Shown one piece after another: positions 37,838 to 46,852 of a stretch of 64,000 nucleotides of DNA. A program made the translations under genes and the position numbers. Every line of letters starts with the position of its first letter. The stretch's first letter is position 1. Location of the stretch: assembly GCF_900108035.1 (NCBI RefSeq), contig NZ_FNVS01000006.1, forward strand, positions 62,001-126,000, written 5' to 3'. Under the pieces are notes generated by a model, which saw only the letters and a program-made list of their open reading frames with translations, was not told the DNA's origin and did no database searches. Source of the stretch: Parabacteroides chinchillae (GTDB lineage: Bacteria; Bacteroidota; Bacteroidia; Bacteroidales; Tannerellaceae).

Positions 37838-37924
37838 ATGATGTCTTTTTTATGCGCAATAGCAATAGGCGCATATATTTTCGCTATTACTCCAGAAGGT
37901 AAAAAATGGATGAAAGAGAATTAA
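37838..37924 (+). CDS. 28-residue single-helix membrane protein
   Basis: An ATG at 37838 (or 37841) opens a 28-codon frame: a hydrophobic stretch MMSFLCAIAIGAYIFAI, then a polar tail TPEGKKWMKEN and TAA at 37922-37924. An AAGGAGGA sequence at 37811-37818 and AGGAG at 37825-37829 precede it, which is unusual in this phylum where Shine-Dalgarno sites are rare. The terminator follows 18 bp after the stop, so the frame fits neatly at the end of the gcvP-DUF6722 transcript. A real small protein is likely but not proven. Confidence 0.6.
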   Translation: MMSFLCAIAIGAYIFAITPEGKKWMKEN

Positions 37925-37942
37925 AAAGTAACATGTAGTACC

Positions 37943-37979
37943 AAAGGCTATCTGGATATTTATATTTTAGATAGCCTTT
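37943..37979 (+). terminator. Terminator of the gcvP-DUF6722 unit
   Basis: Arms AAAGGCTATCT (37943-37953) and AGATAGCCTTT (37969-37979) with a 15-base loop, followed by TTT. Confidence 0.85.
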
Positions 37980-38005
37980 TTTATAAACAACAAATCATAT
38001 CTAAA

Positions 38006-39115
38006 ATGAAAACACTTCTTTTCGCTCTGGCAGCCCTGGCTATGACAGCCTGCTGCAGCAAAGCACCGGAGAAAACGGTAAAAGTCTACGCCTGGCAAGG
38101 CGAAGGACAAGACGCAACCGAACAAACCATTCAGGAAGACTTTAGCAAGTGGCATGCGCACGGAGTAGACGGCATGTGCTACAACGTAGGCTATAACCTT
38201 GAGAAGATACAACGCGCCGCCAAAATAGCAAAAGCTAACGGCATGGAGTATCACGCATGGATCCCCACTATGCTGAATGGCAACGCCGATTCGTCATGGT
38301 ATGCCATAAACCGCAAAGGGGAATCGGCTTACAACGTACAGGCCTATGTTCCTTATTACAAATTCATGTGTCCGAACAATGACAGTGTGATTAATTACAT
38401 TGTTCAGGAATACAGCAACGTGGCCGACATTCCGGAAGTAGATTATATACACCTCGACTATATCCGCTATGTAGACGTGATCCTAGCCAAAGGCTTGTGG
38501 GATAAATACGGACTGGTAATGAACGAAGAGTATCCTACGGCCGACTACTGCTACTGCCCTAAATGCGTAGCCGATTTCAAAGCAGCCACCGGCATCGATA
38601 TCCTGACTGTAGAAGATCCGTCGAAATGTCCGGAATGGGCACAGTTCCGTTGCGATGTAATCACCAACCTGGTAAACAAAATATCCGACGCCGTTCATGC
38701 CAAAGGCAAGAAACTGAGTGCGGCCGTATTCCCCGGCCCGGACTCACATGCCAAATGGATGGTTCGCCAGGAATGGGACAAATGGAATCTGGATGCCGTA
38801 TTCCCGATGAACTATAATGATTTTTATCTGGAACCCGCTTCCTGGCTCGCTCCCATCGTAAAGGAAGAGGTAGAAACGGTTGGCGGTAAATTCCCGGTAT
38901 ACAGTGGCCTGTTTATCTGCCATGACTGGCAAAACAAAGCCAACATCAAAGACCCCGAAGGACACGGCCTGCTGCCCTCCGAAATAGAAGAAGCCGTACG
39001 CGGCTCGATGGAAAACGGTGCTGCAGGAATCACCCTCTTTACGCCCAACAGCATGACGGACGAACACTGGAAAGCGCTCGACAAGGCCATCCATCAGAAC
39101 TACACAAAGAAATAG
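38006..39115 (+). CDS. Glycosyl-hydrolase-like (GHL10/COG1649-type) lipoprotein
   Basis: The 369-residue product has a lipoprotein signal (MKTLLFALAALAMTAC, Cys16). The rest looks like a TIM barrel of the GHL10 group: WHAHGVDGMCYNVG, AKANGMEYHAWIPTM, the strand VDYIHLDYIRYVDV with a conserved Asp, LSAAVFPGP, and VFPMNYNDFYLEPASWLA. A Cys-rich hairpin YCYCPKCVADF is present in the middle, perhaps binding a metal. Family members are thought to act on glycans or peptidoglycan, but biochemistry is thin and no substrate is inferred. It lies 23 bp upstream of a transporter gene, suggesting that the pair handles one nutrient. Confidence 0.78.
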   Translation: MKTLLFALAALAMTACCSKAPEKTVKVYAWQGEGQDATEQTIQEDFSKWHAHGVDGMCYNVGYNLEKIQRAAKIAKANGMEYHAWIPTMLNGNADSSWYAINRKGESAYNVQAYVPYYKFMCPNNDSVINYIVQEYSNVADIPEVDYIHLDYIRYVDVILAKGLWDKYGLVMNEEYPTADYCYCPKCVADFKAATGIDILTVEDPSKCPEWAQFRCDVITNLVNKISDAVHAKGKKLSAAVFPGPDSHAKWMVRQEWDKWNLDAVFPMNYNDFYLEPASWLAPIVKEEVETVGGKFPVYSGLFICHDWQNKANIKDPEGHGLLPSEIEEAVRGSMENGAAGITLFTPNSMTDEHWKALDKAIHQNYTKK

Positions 39116-39138
39116 ATGGAAAAAATAACAATTATCAC

Positions 39139-40527
39139 ATGAATACAACAACAAAGAAAGAGAAAATCAAATTCAGCAAAGCATTCTGGGTAGCCAATAC
39201 CGTAGAACTGTTTGAACGCGCCGCCTACTACGGCGTTTTTATTGTAATAACCCTTTACCTGAGCCGTATCCTCGGGTTCAACGACATTCAGGCAGCCAGT
39301 ATCGCCGGCATATTCTCAGCCTGCCTTTACCTGCTCCCCACCTTTGCCGGGGCACTTGCCGACAAAATAGGCTTCCGCAACTCCATGCTGCTGGCCTTCA
39401 CCCTCCTCACTTGCGGCTATCTGGGACTAGCTCTCTATCCTACCTGGCTTCAATCCGCCGGTCTGGTAGAATACGGAACCACCACTACCTTTACTGGATT
39501 GCCGGAAAGCAACTTCAGCTACGGAATCATCCCCATCATGGCACTGATCGTATGCGGAGGCGCTTTCATCAAAAGCGTTATCTCCGGAACTGTAGCGAAG
39601 GAGACCACCACCGAAACCCGCGCCAAAGGTTTCTCCATCTTCTATGCAATGGTGAATATTGGCGCCTTTTCAGGCAAAACCATCGTAAAGCCCTTACGTG
39701 AAGCACTAGGTAACGAAGGGCTTATCACACTAAACTACTTTTCGGCAAGCATGACATTTCTTGCCTTGCTCGCCATCTGGTTCTTCTACAAAAGCAGCCA
39801 GCACTCCGGCGAAGGAAAAACGTTCCGTCAAATATGGAATGCCCTGATAAAAGTATGCAGCAACGGCCGGCTCCTGATACTGATCCTCATCATTACAGGT
39901 TTCTGGATGGTACAACACCAGCTATATGCCACAATGCCGAAGTACGTCCTCCGTCTGGCAGGCGAAGGAGCATCGCCATCCTGGTACGCCAATGTGAATC
40001 CACTAGTGGTAGTCCTCACCGTAAACCTCGTGACGCAAATGATGCGAAAGAAAACGGCACTCACTTCCATGACCGTCGGCATGTTCATCATGCCTGTATC
40101 TGCCTTGTGCATGGCATACGGAAATATGCTGGAAGGAAACACCACCATCCTGGGCATGCACCCGGTAGCCTTTATGATGGTAATAGGAATTGTATTTCAG
40201 GGATTGGCCGAAACGTTTATCTCACCCCGCTTTCTGGAATATTTCTCCCTGCAGGCTCCTAAAGGGGAAGAAGGGCTTTATCTCGGATTCAGCCACCTGC
40301 ATTCGTTCCTGTCGTCTATTTTCGGATTCGGCCTGTCAGGCTTCCTGTTGAGCAAATATTGCCCTGAACCAGCCCTTTTCAGCACACATGCCGAATGGCA
40401 AGCCGCCAGTGCACATGCGCATTACATCTGGTACTACTTCGGAGCCATTGCTCTGGTATCGGCCATTGCATTGATCGTGTACGGACAAGTGGTGAAGCGG
40501 TTAGATGCGAAAAAAGCAACTATATAA
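39139..40527 (+). CDS. MFS transporter, POT/PTR-like
   Basis: The 462-residue protein has about twelve membrane helices. The N-terminal ELFERAAYYGVFIVITLYL matches the ExxERxxYYG signature of proton-coupled oligopeptide (POT) transporters; the motif-A-like loop GALADKIGFRNSML and IPIMALIVCGGAFIKSVISGTVAKET fit the same group. It likely imports a peptide or related solute by proton symport in the inner membrane. Bacteroidetes relatives are often annotated just as MFS transporters, so the substrate is open. The pairing with the upstream GHL10-like lipoprotein might mean uptake of a glycan-derived product. Confidence 0.85.
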   Translation: MNTTTKKEKIKFSKAFWVANTVELFERAAYYGVFIVITLYLSRILGFNDIQAASIAGIFSACLYLLPTFAGALADKIGFRNSMLLAFTLLTCGYLGLALYPTWLQSAGLVEYGTTTTFTGLPESNFSYGIIPIMALIVCGGAFIKSVISGTVAKETTTETRAKGFSIFYAMVNIGAFSGKTIVKPLREALGNEGLITLNYFSASMTFLALLAIWFFYKSSQHSGEGKTFRQIWNALIKVCSNGRLLILILIITGFWMVQHQLYATMPKYVLRLAGEGASPSWYANVNPLVVVLTVNLVTQMMRKKTALTSMTVGMFIMPVSALCMAYGNMLEGNTTILGMHPVAFMMVIGIVFQGLAETFISPRFLEYFSLQAPKGEEGLYLGFSHLHSFLSSIFGFGLSGFLLSKYCPEPALFSTHAEWQAASAHAHYIWYYFGAIALVSAIALIVYGQVVKRLDAKKATI

Positions 40528-40729
40528 AAATTTAGGATTTTCTTTATAACAGTTTTGTTCAAATCCCATTTTAATTCGGTTAAAGCCCTTAAACAAAACC
40601 TGTATAGACAGAAACAACAAAAAGAAAATCTTAATATTATTTCCCTCAAACATCCAGGCCTCAAAACCGATAGCGGTACTGGAAGAATTTTTAAAAGATA
40701 TCTGTTCCTAAAGTCATCGGGAACATTTG

Positions 40730-40775
40730 AAAAAATCATCCCGATAATTTCAAAAAAACATCGGGATGATTTTTT
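40730..40775 (+). terminator. Terminator downstream of the POT transporter
   Basis: Arms AAAAAATCATCCCGAT (40730-40745) and ATCGGGATGATTTTTT (40760-40775), 14-base loop, ending in a T-run. Confidence 0.88.
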
Positions 40776-40914
40776 TAGTTATTCGTATAAAGATTTGTGC
40801 TAAACACCGAATCAAACAATTTAAATCATTTCAATAAAATAATACGAACATTCCAAAACAGGCAAACATCATGCTCAAAACGCCCTTAAGTGTGCACTTT
40901 TCAGGGGAAAATAC

Positions 40915-40944
40915 TTTGAGTTAAAGAATGTTTGATTAATTTTG
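40915..40944 (+). promoter_or_regulatory. Bacteroides-type promoter of the etf-acd operon
   Basis: TTTG (40915-40918), 18-bp spacer, TAATTTTG (40937-40944), a full match to TAnnTTTG, 74 bp before the chosen ATG at 41019. Its position inside the in-frame extension from 40932 argues against that upstream start. Confidence 0.65.
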
Positions 40945-41018
40945 CAAGCCGCTATTCAGCGACTTATAAAAGAAAGAATAATATATTTCCTCTTGGAAAA
41001 TCTAATATTTCAACAAAT

Positions 41019-41912
41019 ATGAGTTTAAAAATTATTGTATTGGCGAAACAGGTTCCGGACACACGCAACGTGGGGAAGGATGCTATGAAGGCTGACGGAA
41101 CAGTAAACCGCGCTGCCCTTCCGGCTATCTTTAACCCGGAAGACCTGAATGCATTGGAACAGGCATTGCGCCTGAAAGATGCTCACCCCGGGACTACAGT
41201 GACGCTGTTAACCATGGGCCCGGGACGAGCTGCAGAAGTAATCCGCGAAGGTTTGTACCGCGGAGCAGACGGCGGCTATTTGTTAACCGACCGTGCCTTT
41301 GCCGGGGCAGACACATTGGCTACTTCGTATGCATTGGCTACGGCTATAAAGAAAATCAAAGATTATGATATCATCATCGGCGGCCGCCAGGCTATCGACG
41401 GCGATACGGCACAAGTAGGTCCGCAAGTGGCCGAAAAGTTAGGAGTGACACAAATTACATATGCTGAAGAAATTCTGAATGTAGACCAAAAAGCACGCCG
41501 TATCACTGTAAAACGTCATATAGACGGAGGCGTGGAAACTGCAGAAGGTCCACTGCCTATCGTAATCACAGTTAACGGATCGGCAGCACCTTGCCGTCCG
41601 CGCAATGCAAAACTGGTACAAAAATATAAACGTGCATTAGGCGCACAGGAAAAAGCAGCCATCAACCTGGCAACAGAATACATCCCGTATGCCGACCTCT
41701 ACGAAAAATATCCATATCTGAACATCACAGAATGGAGTGTTGCCGATGTGGAAGGCGATGTTGCACAATGCGGCCTGTCAGGCTCCCCTACGAAAGTGAA
41801 AACGATTGAAAACATCGTATTCCAGGCAAAGGAAAGCAAAACGCTGAGCAGCTCGGACAGAGATATTGAAGATATGATTGTTGAACTGTTGGCTAACCAC
41901 ACGATTGGATAA
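41019..41912 (+). CDS. etfB: Electron transfer flavoprotein beta subunit
   Basis: EtfB with EtfA carries electrons from acyl-CoA dehydrogenases to the respiratory chain. I start at ATG 41019 (297 residues) because MSLKIIVLAKQVPDTRNVGKDAM is the normal N-terminus; the longer frame would include the promoter. Other motifs: LNALEQALRLKDAHPGTTVTLLTMGP, YDIIIGGRQAIDGDTAQVGPQ and ETAEGPLPIVITV near the AMP/FAD region. EtfA begins 4 bp after the stop. FixA-type length and sequence suggest the Bacteroidales fermentative/anaerobic-respiration version. Confidence 0.95.
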   Translation: MSLKIIVLAKQVPDTRNVGKDAMKADGTVNRAALPAIFNPEDLNALEQALRLKDAHPGTTVTLLTMGPGRAAEVIREGLYRGADGGYLLTDRAFAGADTLATSYALATAIKKIKDYDIIIGGRQAIDGDTAQVGPQVAEKLGVTQITYAEEILNVDQKARRITVKRHIDGGVETAEGPLPIVITVNGSAAPCRPRNAKLVQKYKRALGAQEKAAINLATEYIPYADLYEKYPYLNITEWSVADVEGDVAQCGLSGSPTKVKTIENIVFQAKESKTLSSSDRDIEDMIVELLANHTIG

Positions 41913-41916
41913 GATT

Positions 41917-42936
41917 ATGAACAATGTATTTGTATATTGCGAGCTTGAAGGCACTACAGTTGCCGACGTAAGCCTCGAACTTCTGACCAAAGGCAGGAAG
42001 TTAGCAAACCAATTAAACTGCCAGCTCGAAGCTATCGTTGCTGGAAAAGGACTGGACGGTGTGGAAAAACAAGTATTGCCTTACGGTGTAGATAAACTGC
42101 ACATATTTGATGCACCGGGATTGTTCCCCTACACATCACTTCCCCACTCTTCCATACTGATAAACCTCTTCAAAGAAGAAAAACCGCAGATTTGCCTGAT
42201 GGGGGCAACCGTTATCGGCCGCGACCTGGGACCCCGCGTTTCTTCAGCCTTAACAAGCGGTCTGACAGCCGACTGTACTTCACTGGAAATAGGTAACCAC
42301 GAAGATAAAAAGGCAGGTATTACATACGAGAACCTGTTATACCAGATACGTCCGGCTTTCGGTGGCAATATAGTTGCTACGATTATCAACCCGGAACATC
42401 GCCCACAAATGGCTACTGTCCGCGAAGGTGTAATGAAGAAAGAAATTCTAGATACACATTATAAAGGTAAAGTAGAAAAGCATGACGTTGCCAAATATGT
42501 ACAGGAAACTGACTACGTAGTAAAAGTAATAGACCGTCATGTAGAAAAAGCCAAGCATAACCTGAAAGGCGCTCCCATTGTTGTAGCCGGAGGTTATGGC
42601 GTTGGTTCAAAAGAAAACTTCGACCTGCTGTTTGACCTGGCAAAAGAACTTCATGCAGAAGTAGGCGCAAGCCGTGCTGCTGTAGATGCAGGCTTTTGCG
42701 ACCATGACCGCCAGATCGGGCAAACCGGTCTTACGGTTCGTCCCAAGCTATATATAGCATGCGGTATTTCCGGACAGATCCAGCACATTGCAGGTATGCA
42801 GGATGCAGGTATCATCATCTCTATCAACAACGACGAAAACGCTCCTATCAACACAATCGCAGATTACGTTATCAACGGTACTGTAGAAGAAGTGCTTCCG
42901 AAGATGATTAAGTATTACAAGCAAAACACGAAGTAA
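41917..42936 (+). CDS. etfA: Electron transfer flavoprotein alpha subunit
   Basis: The ATG at 41917 gives a 339-residue product beginning MNNVFVYCELEGTTVADVSLELLTKGRKLA. The N-terminal domain has VLPYGVDKLHIFDAPG and GATVIGRDLGPRVSSALTSGLTADCT; the C-terminal FAD domain has VVAGGYGVGSKENFDLL, EVGASRAAVDAGF, QIGQTGLTVRPKLYIACGISGQIQH and SINNDENAPINTIADY. These are the full EtfA FAD-binding motifs. It is sandwiched between etfB and the acyl-CoA dehydrogenase with 3-4 bp gaps, so the three are one operon and form one functional unit. Confidence 0.96.
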   Translation: MNNVFVYCELEGTTVADVSLELLTKGRKLANQLNCQLEAIVAGKGLDGVEKQVLPYGVDKLHIFDAPGLFPYTSLPHSSILINLFKEEKPQICLMGATVIGRDLGPRVSSALTSGLTADCTSLEIGNHEDKKAGITYENLLYQIRPAFGGNIVATIINPEHRPQMATVREGVMKKEILDTHYKGKVEKHDVAKYVQETDYVVKVIDRHVEKAKHNLKGAPIVVAGGYGVGSKENFDLLFDLAKELHAEVGASRAAVDAGFCDHDRQIGQTGLTVRPKLYIACGISGQIQHIAGMQDAGIIISINNDENAPINTIADYVINGTVEEVLPKMIKYYKQNTK

Positions 42937-42939
42937 ATT

Positions 42940-44643
42940 ATGGCTAATTTTTATTTAGATAATCCAAGCATGAAGCATCATCTTCATCATCCGTTGATGA
43001 AGCGCATCGTTGAACTGAAGGAACGCGGTTATGCCGACAAAGATCAATTCGATTATGCTCCACAGGATTTTGAAGATGCAATGGACAGCTACGAAAAAGT
43101 ACTGGAAATCGTAGGCGAAATATGCGGTGAGATCATTGCACCCAATGCTGAAGCAGTAGACCATGAAGGCCCCAGTGTTGCAGACGGACGGGTTACATAT
43201 GCAAAAGGCACGCAAGAAAACCTGAACGCTGTCCGCAAAGCAGGACTGATGGGTATTGCAATGCCACGTCGTTATAACGGGTTGAACTTCCCGATCGTTC
43301 CTTACATTATGGCAGCCGATCTGGTCTCACGTGCCGATGCAGGCTTTGAAAACCTGTGGGGATTGCAGGACTGTGCCGAAACATTATATGAGTTCGGTAA
43401 CGAAGACCAGCGCCAGCGTTTCATCCCACGCGTATGTGCCGGCGAGACAATGTCTATGGACTTAACCGAACCGGATGCAGGTTCAGACCTTCAATCCGTA
43501 ATGTTGAAGGCTACTTACAATGAAAAGGATGGTTACTGGTATCTGAACGGTGTAAAACGTTTCATCACAAACGGTGATGCAGATATTCACCTGGTTCTTG
43601 CCCGCTCGGAAGAAGGGACAAAAGACGGCCGCGGTTTGTCAATGTTTATTTATGACAAGCGCAATGGCGGTGTAAACGTTCGCCGTATCGAGAACAAAAT
43701 GGGTATTAAAGGTTCGCCTACCTGTGAGTTGGTATTCAAGAACGCTAAAGCAGAACTTTGTGGAGATCGCAAGTTAGGCCTTATCAAATATGTAATGGCC
43801 CTTATGAACGGTGCCCGTTTAGGTATTATGGCTCAGGCTGTAGGACTAAGTGAAGCGGCTTACCGCGAAGGCTATGCATACGCAACAGAACGCAAACAGT
43901 TCGGCAAAGCTATTATCGAATTTCCAGCCGTATACGAAATGGTTGCATTGATGCGTGCCAAGGCAGATGCTTCACGTGCCATGCTTTACGAAACAGCCCG
44001 TTTTGTAGATGTTTACAAAGCATTGGATGACATCTCGAAAGAACGCAAGCTTACCCCCGAAGAACGTCAGGAACAGAAAAAGTATTCAAAGCTGGCAGAT
44101 GCTTTCACACCGATGGGAAAAGGTATGACTACCGAATATGCCAATCAGAACGCATATGATGCAATCCAGATACACGGTGGTTCGGGCTTCATGAAAGATT
44201 ATGCCTGCGAACGTTTATATCGTGATGCACGTATTACGAATATTTACGAAGGAACAACCCAGTTGCAGGTAGTTGCCGCTATCCGCCACGTGACAACCGG
44301 AACTTATCTGGCCCAGATCCGCGAATACGAAGCAATCAACTACAAGCCGGAATTAGGAGACCTGAAGAATAAACTGCAGGCCATGACCGAAAAGTACGAA
44401 AAGATCGTTGCAATGGTTATCAATACCAAAGACAACGAGTATATCGACTTCCAGGCTCGCCGGATGGTAGAAGCTGCAGCCCATTGTATATTCGGATACC
44501 TGTTGCTTCAGGATGCAAACCAGAACGAAAGCTTCCGTCGCTCTGCCGAAGTCTATATCAACTACGGACAAGCAGAAGTAGACAAAATCGTTTCTTACAT
44601 CAGCAAATTCGACCGCGAAGATCTGGGATATTACAAACAGTAA
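42940..44643 (+). CDS. Acyl-CoA dehydrogenase family protein
   Basis: This FAD enzyme introduces a trans-2,3 double bond into an acyl-CoA and passes electrons to the adjacent EtfAB. The 567-residue protein is longer than the usual 380 because of an N-terminal extension and a C-terminal helical domain (about 455-567). Core motifs: MDLTEPDAGSDLQSVMLKAT, GVKRFITNGDADIHLVLARS, GSPTCELVFKNAKAELCG, ERKQFGKAIIEFPAVYEMVALM and IHGGSGFMKDYACERLYRDARI. The chain length of its substrate is not evident. It is the last gene of the etfB-etfA-acd operon. Confidence 0.93.
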   Translation: MANFYLDNPSMKHHLHHPLMKRIVELKERGYADKDQFDYAPQDFEDAMDSYEKVLEIVGEICGEIIAPNAEAVDHEGPSVADGRVTYAKGTQENLNAVRKAGLMGIAMPRRYNGLNFPIVPYIMAADLVSRADAGFENLWGLQDCAETLYEFGNEDQRQRFIPRVCAGETMSMDLTEPDAGSDLQSVMLKATYNEKDGYWYLNGVKRFITNGDADIHLVLARSEEGTKDGRGLSMFIYDKRNGGVNVRRIENKMGIKGSPTCELVFKNAKAELCGDRKLGLIKYVMALMNGARLGIMAQAVGLSEAAYREGYAYATERKQFGKAIIEFPAVYEMVALMRAKADASRAMLYETARFVDVYKALDDISKERKLTPEERQEQKKYSKLADAFTPMGKGMTTEYANQNAYDAIQIHGGSGFMKDYACERLYRDARITNIYEGTTQLQVVAAIRHVTTGTYLAQIREYEAINYKPELGDLKNKLQAMTEKYEKIVAMVINTKDNEYIDFQARRMVEAAAHCIFGYLLLQDANQNESFRRSAEVYINYGQAEVDKIVSYISKFDREDLGYYKQ

Positions 44644-44666
44644 TAGCCACCAGATATCATCTTATA

Positions 44667-44711
44667 AAAAGTCTTTGCCGGAGTCATAATTGACTACTGG
44701 CAAAGACTTTT
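44667..44711 (+). terminator. Terminator of the etf-acd operon
   Basis: Arms AAAAGTCTTTGCC (44667-44679) and GGCAAAGACTTTT (44699-44711) with a 19-base loop, 24 bp after the stop. The rest of the 270-bp gap to tpx contains only the tpx terminator. Confidence 0.85.
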
Positions 44712-44838
44712 CTTTTACAACATGCCTACCTTTTTACATTTACATACCTACCCCAATTAATTTAGTCGCCATCCTTTTTTCCCTCAGCATCCGTATTAAA
44801 GAAAATTTGATTGAGGCTATTCTTACATAAAAAAACGA

Positions 44839-44866
44839 AGACCGCAGGATTCACATCCGACGGTCT
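44839..44866 (-). terminator. Terminator of tpx
   Basis: On the minus strand AGACCG/CGGTCT arms (44839-44844 and 44861-44866), with additional GGAT/ATCC pairing inside, lead into a T-run (A-run at about 44829-44835 on the plus strand). Confidence 0.6.
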
Positions 44867-44913
44867 CCTACACTAACCCTTAACTTTAACCAATGAAAAA
44901 CAATAATCAATTT

Positions 44914-45414
44914 TTATTTCAAAGCAGCTATTGCCGCTTCATAATTCGGCTCAGTTGTAATTTCAGAAACCAATTCCGTATATACAACCTTACCAGCTTC
45001 GTCTACAACAACCACGCCACGGGCTAATAAACCTTTTAGCGGGCCATCAATAAGAAGCATCCCGTACTTATCTTCAAAACAAGAACAACGGAACATAGAT
45101 AACGGTATAACCTTATCAATGCCTTCCGTAGTACAGAAACGTCCTTGCGCAAATGGTAAATCTTTCGAAACTGCCAAAACCATAGTGTTGGGAAGAGATG
45201 CGGCTTCTTTATTGAACTTCCTTACAGAAGTAGCACATACCGCAGTATCTAAACTCGGAAATATGTTTATTACAATCTTCTTTCCTTTAAGGTCGCTTAA
45301 CGATAATTCCGTTAAATCACTCTTCACACCTTTAAAGTCCGGAGCCTCTGCTCCGACAACCGGTAATGTTCCATTTGTATGGACCTCATTACCTTTTAAC
45401 GTTACTTTTGCCAT
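44914..45414 (-). CDS. tpx: Thiol peroxidase
   Basis: Tpx is an atypical two-Cys peroxiredoxin that reduces peroxides using thioredoxin. The 166-residue protein has the peroxidatic Cys60 in [15 protein letters not shown] and the resolving Cys94 in [10 protein letters not shown], the correct spacing for Tpx. [21 protein letters not shown] is the typical N-terminus. It stands alone, with a TATCTTTG -7 box on its strand at 45452-45459 and its own terminator. OxyR or similar control is plausible but no operator was recognised. Confidence 0.96.
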   Translation of the reverse strand: MAKVTLKGNEVHTNGTLPVVGAEAPDFKGVKSDLTELSLSDLKGKKIVINIFPSLDTAVCATSVRKFNKEAASLPNTMVLAVSKDLPFAQGRFCTTEGIDKVIPLSMFRCSCFEDKYGMLLIDGPLKGLLARGVVVVDEAGKVVYTELVSEITTEPNYEAAIAALK

Positions 45415-45451
45415 TTTTATGTAGTTTTATGATCACTCCTAAAACTGCTTA

Positions 45452-45459
45452 CAAAGATA
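45452..45459 (-). promoter_or_regulatory. -7 box of tpx
   Basis: TATCTTTG on the minus strand, full match to TAnnTTTG, 37 bp upstream of the ATG at 45414. Confidence 0.6.
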
Positions 45460-45548
45460 AGCAGCTTTGTTTATACGAAACAATAGAAATTAGCTTTTGT
45501 TTCACCGTTTAACTTATTTTAATCAACCTTTCTTATTATAGTTTTTTT

Positions 45549-45556
45549 TATCTTTG
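45549..45556 (+). promoter_or_regulatory. -7 box of rmuC
   Basis: TATCTTTG on the plus strand, 19 bp before the ATG at 45576. Confidence 0.55.
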
Positions 45557-45575
45557 AGCTCTAAATTAAATAAAA

Positions 45576-46838
45576 ATGGATTGGTTAATCATCTGTGGAA
45601 TATTAGTAATTATAGTCATTCAAATACTTCTGCGACCGAAGCAGTTAAAAGAAAAAAACGAAGAATTGGAAAAGCTGCTTAACGAAATGCAACGCTCATT
45701 TGAACGTATAGAAAAGAACTTCAGGGAAGACTTCAGGCTAAACAGGGAAGAAAGCCGGCTGGTTTCGCGAGACAACCGGGAAGAACTTGCCCGTTCCGTG
45801 AACGAATTCAGGGAAACCTTTGAACGAGGTATTGCCTCGTTCAACAACCTTCAACGAGAAAAATTCTCAGCTCTCGACGAACGGCAGCGTCAACTAGTAG
45901 ATAATACGGAAAAAAGATTGGAAGAAATCCGTATCACCGTAGATGAAAAACTACAAAAAACACTAAACGACCGCATCGGCCAATCATTTCGTCTTGTAAC
46001 CGAACAGTTGGAAAATGTTCAGAAAGGATTGGGAGAAATGCAGACACTGGCACAAGATGTAGGCGGACTAAAACGCGTATTAAGTAACGTAAAGACCCGG
46101 GGGAATATAGGAGAAATACAATTAAGTATGTTACTGGAACAAATTCTGGCACCTGAGCAATACGAAGCGAATGTACGAACGCGCAAGGGGTCTGACGCTG
46201 TTGTTGAATTCGCAGTTAAATTACCGGGCAGAGATGATGTGCGCGAATTTGTTTACCTACCGATAGATGCCAAATTTCCAAAAGATATTTACGAGCAACT
46301 TCTCAATGCATACGACAGTTCCGATACGCAGGCAATCGATACGGCAGGCAAATTATTGGAAACAACCATAAAGAAAATGGCTAAAGATATTTCAGATAAA
46401 TACCTTGCCCCTCCGGCTACTACAGATTTCGGCATAATGTTCCTTCCATTTGAAGGCATATATGCAGAAGTGGTTCGCCGTTCGGCGTTATTAGAAGAAT
46501 TGCAAAGGGACTACAAAGTCGTAGTTACTGGTCCCACCACACTTGCCGCCATATTAAACAGCCTCCAAATAGGATTCCGTACATTAGCCATACAAAAGCA
46601 TTCCGGAGAAGTTTGGACTATTTTAGGGGCGGTAAAAAAAGAATTTGAAAAAGTAGGCGGCATGCTTGAAAAAGCACAAAAGAACCTCCAGACAGCCAGT
46701 GGACAAATAGAAGAAGTATTGGGTAAGCGTACCCGTGCTATCCAGCGTAAATTAAAAGATGTTGACACACTAAACGATCGGGAAGCCCGTGCTATTTTGC
46801 CCGAAATTGGTATATTACCCGAAGAAGAAGAGCTATAA
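45576..46838 (+). CDS. rmuC: DNA recombination protein RmuC
   Basis: RmuC is a membrane-anchored nuclease-fold protein that limits DNA rearrangements at short inverted repeats. The 420-residue protein has an N-terminal membrane anchor (WLIICGILVIIVIQILL), a long coiled coil (about 22-150, rich in Glu/Arg/Lys) and the RmuC domain: TRGNIGEIQLSMLLEQILAPEQYE, LPIDAKFPKDIYEQLL, FGIMFLPFEGIYAEVVR and VTGPTTLAAILNSLQIGFRT. The motif set is complete. It is convergent with the histidine kinase gene, only 14 bp apart, and no hairpin terminator is visible there. Confidence 0.94.
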   Translation: MDWLIICGILVIIVIQILLRPKQLKEKNEELEKLLNEMQRSFERIEKNFREDFRLNREESRLVSRDNREELARSVNEFRETFERGIASFNNLQREKFSALDERQRQLVDNTEKRLEEIRITVDEKLQKTLNDRIGQSFRLVTEQLENVQKGLGEMQTLAQDVGGLKRVLSNVKTRGNIGEIQLSMLLEQILAPEQYEANVRTRKGSDAVVEFAVKLPGRDDVREFVYLPIDAKFPKDIYEQLLNAYDSSDTQAIDTAGKLLETTIKKMAKDISDKYLAPPATTDFGIMFLPFEGIYAEVVRRSALLEELQRDYKVVVTGPTTLAAILNSLQIGFRTLAIQKHSGEVWTILGAVKKEFEKVGGMLEKAQKNLQTASGQIEEVLGKRTRAIQRKLKDVDTLNDREARAILPEIGILPEEEEL

Positions 46839-46852
46839 ATCGATAACCTGTG

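Larger units (their letters stand above)
40528..41018. other. Intergenic region before etfB
   Basis: The 491-bp gap holds a strong terminator (40730-40775) and an etfB promoter (40915-40944). A weak 82-codon frame (40555-40803) runs through the terminator and has no recognisable protein features, so I see no gene. Confidence 0.6.

Noticed and set aside
40555-40803. An 82-codon plus-strand frame between the POT transporter and etfB
   Set aside because: It runs through a strong terminator hairpin, has low-complexity composition and no recognisable protein features.
40932-41018. Upstream in-frame start of EtfB
   Set aside because: The -7 box lies at 40937-40944 within this stretch, so it cannot be in the transcript; the family N-terminus starts at 41019.
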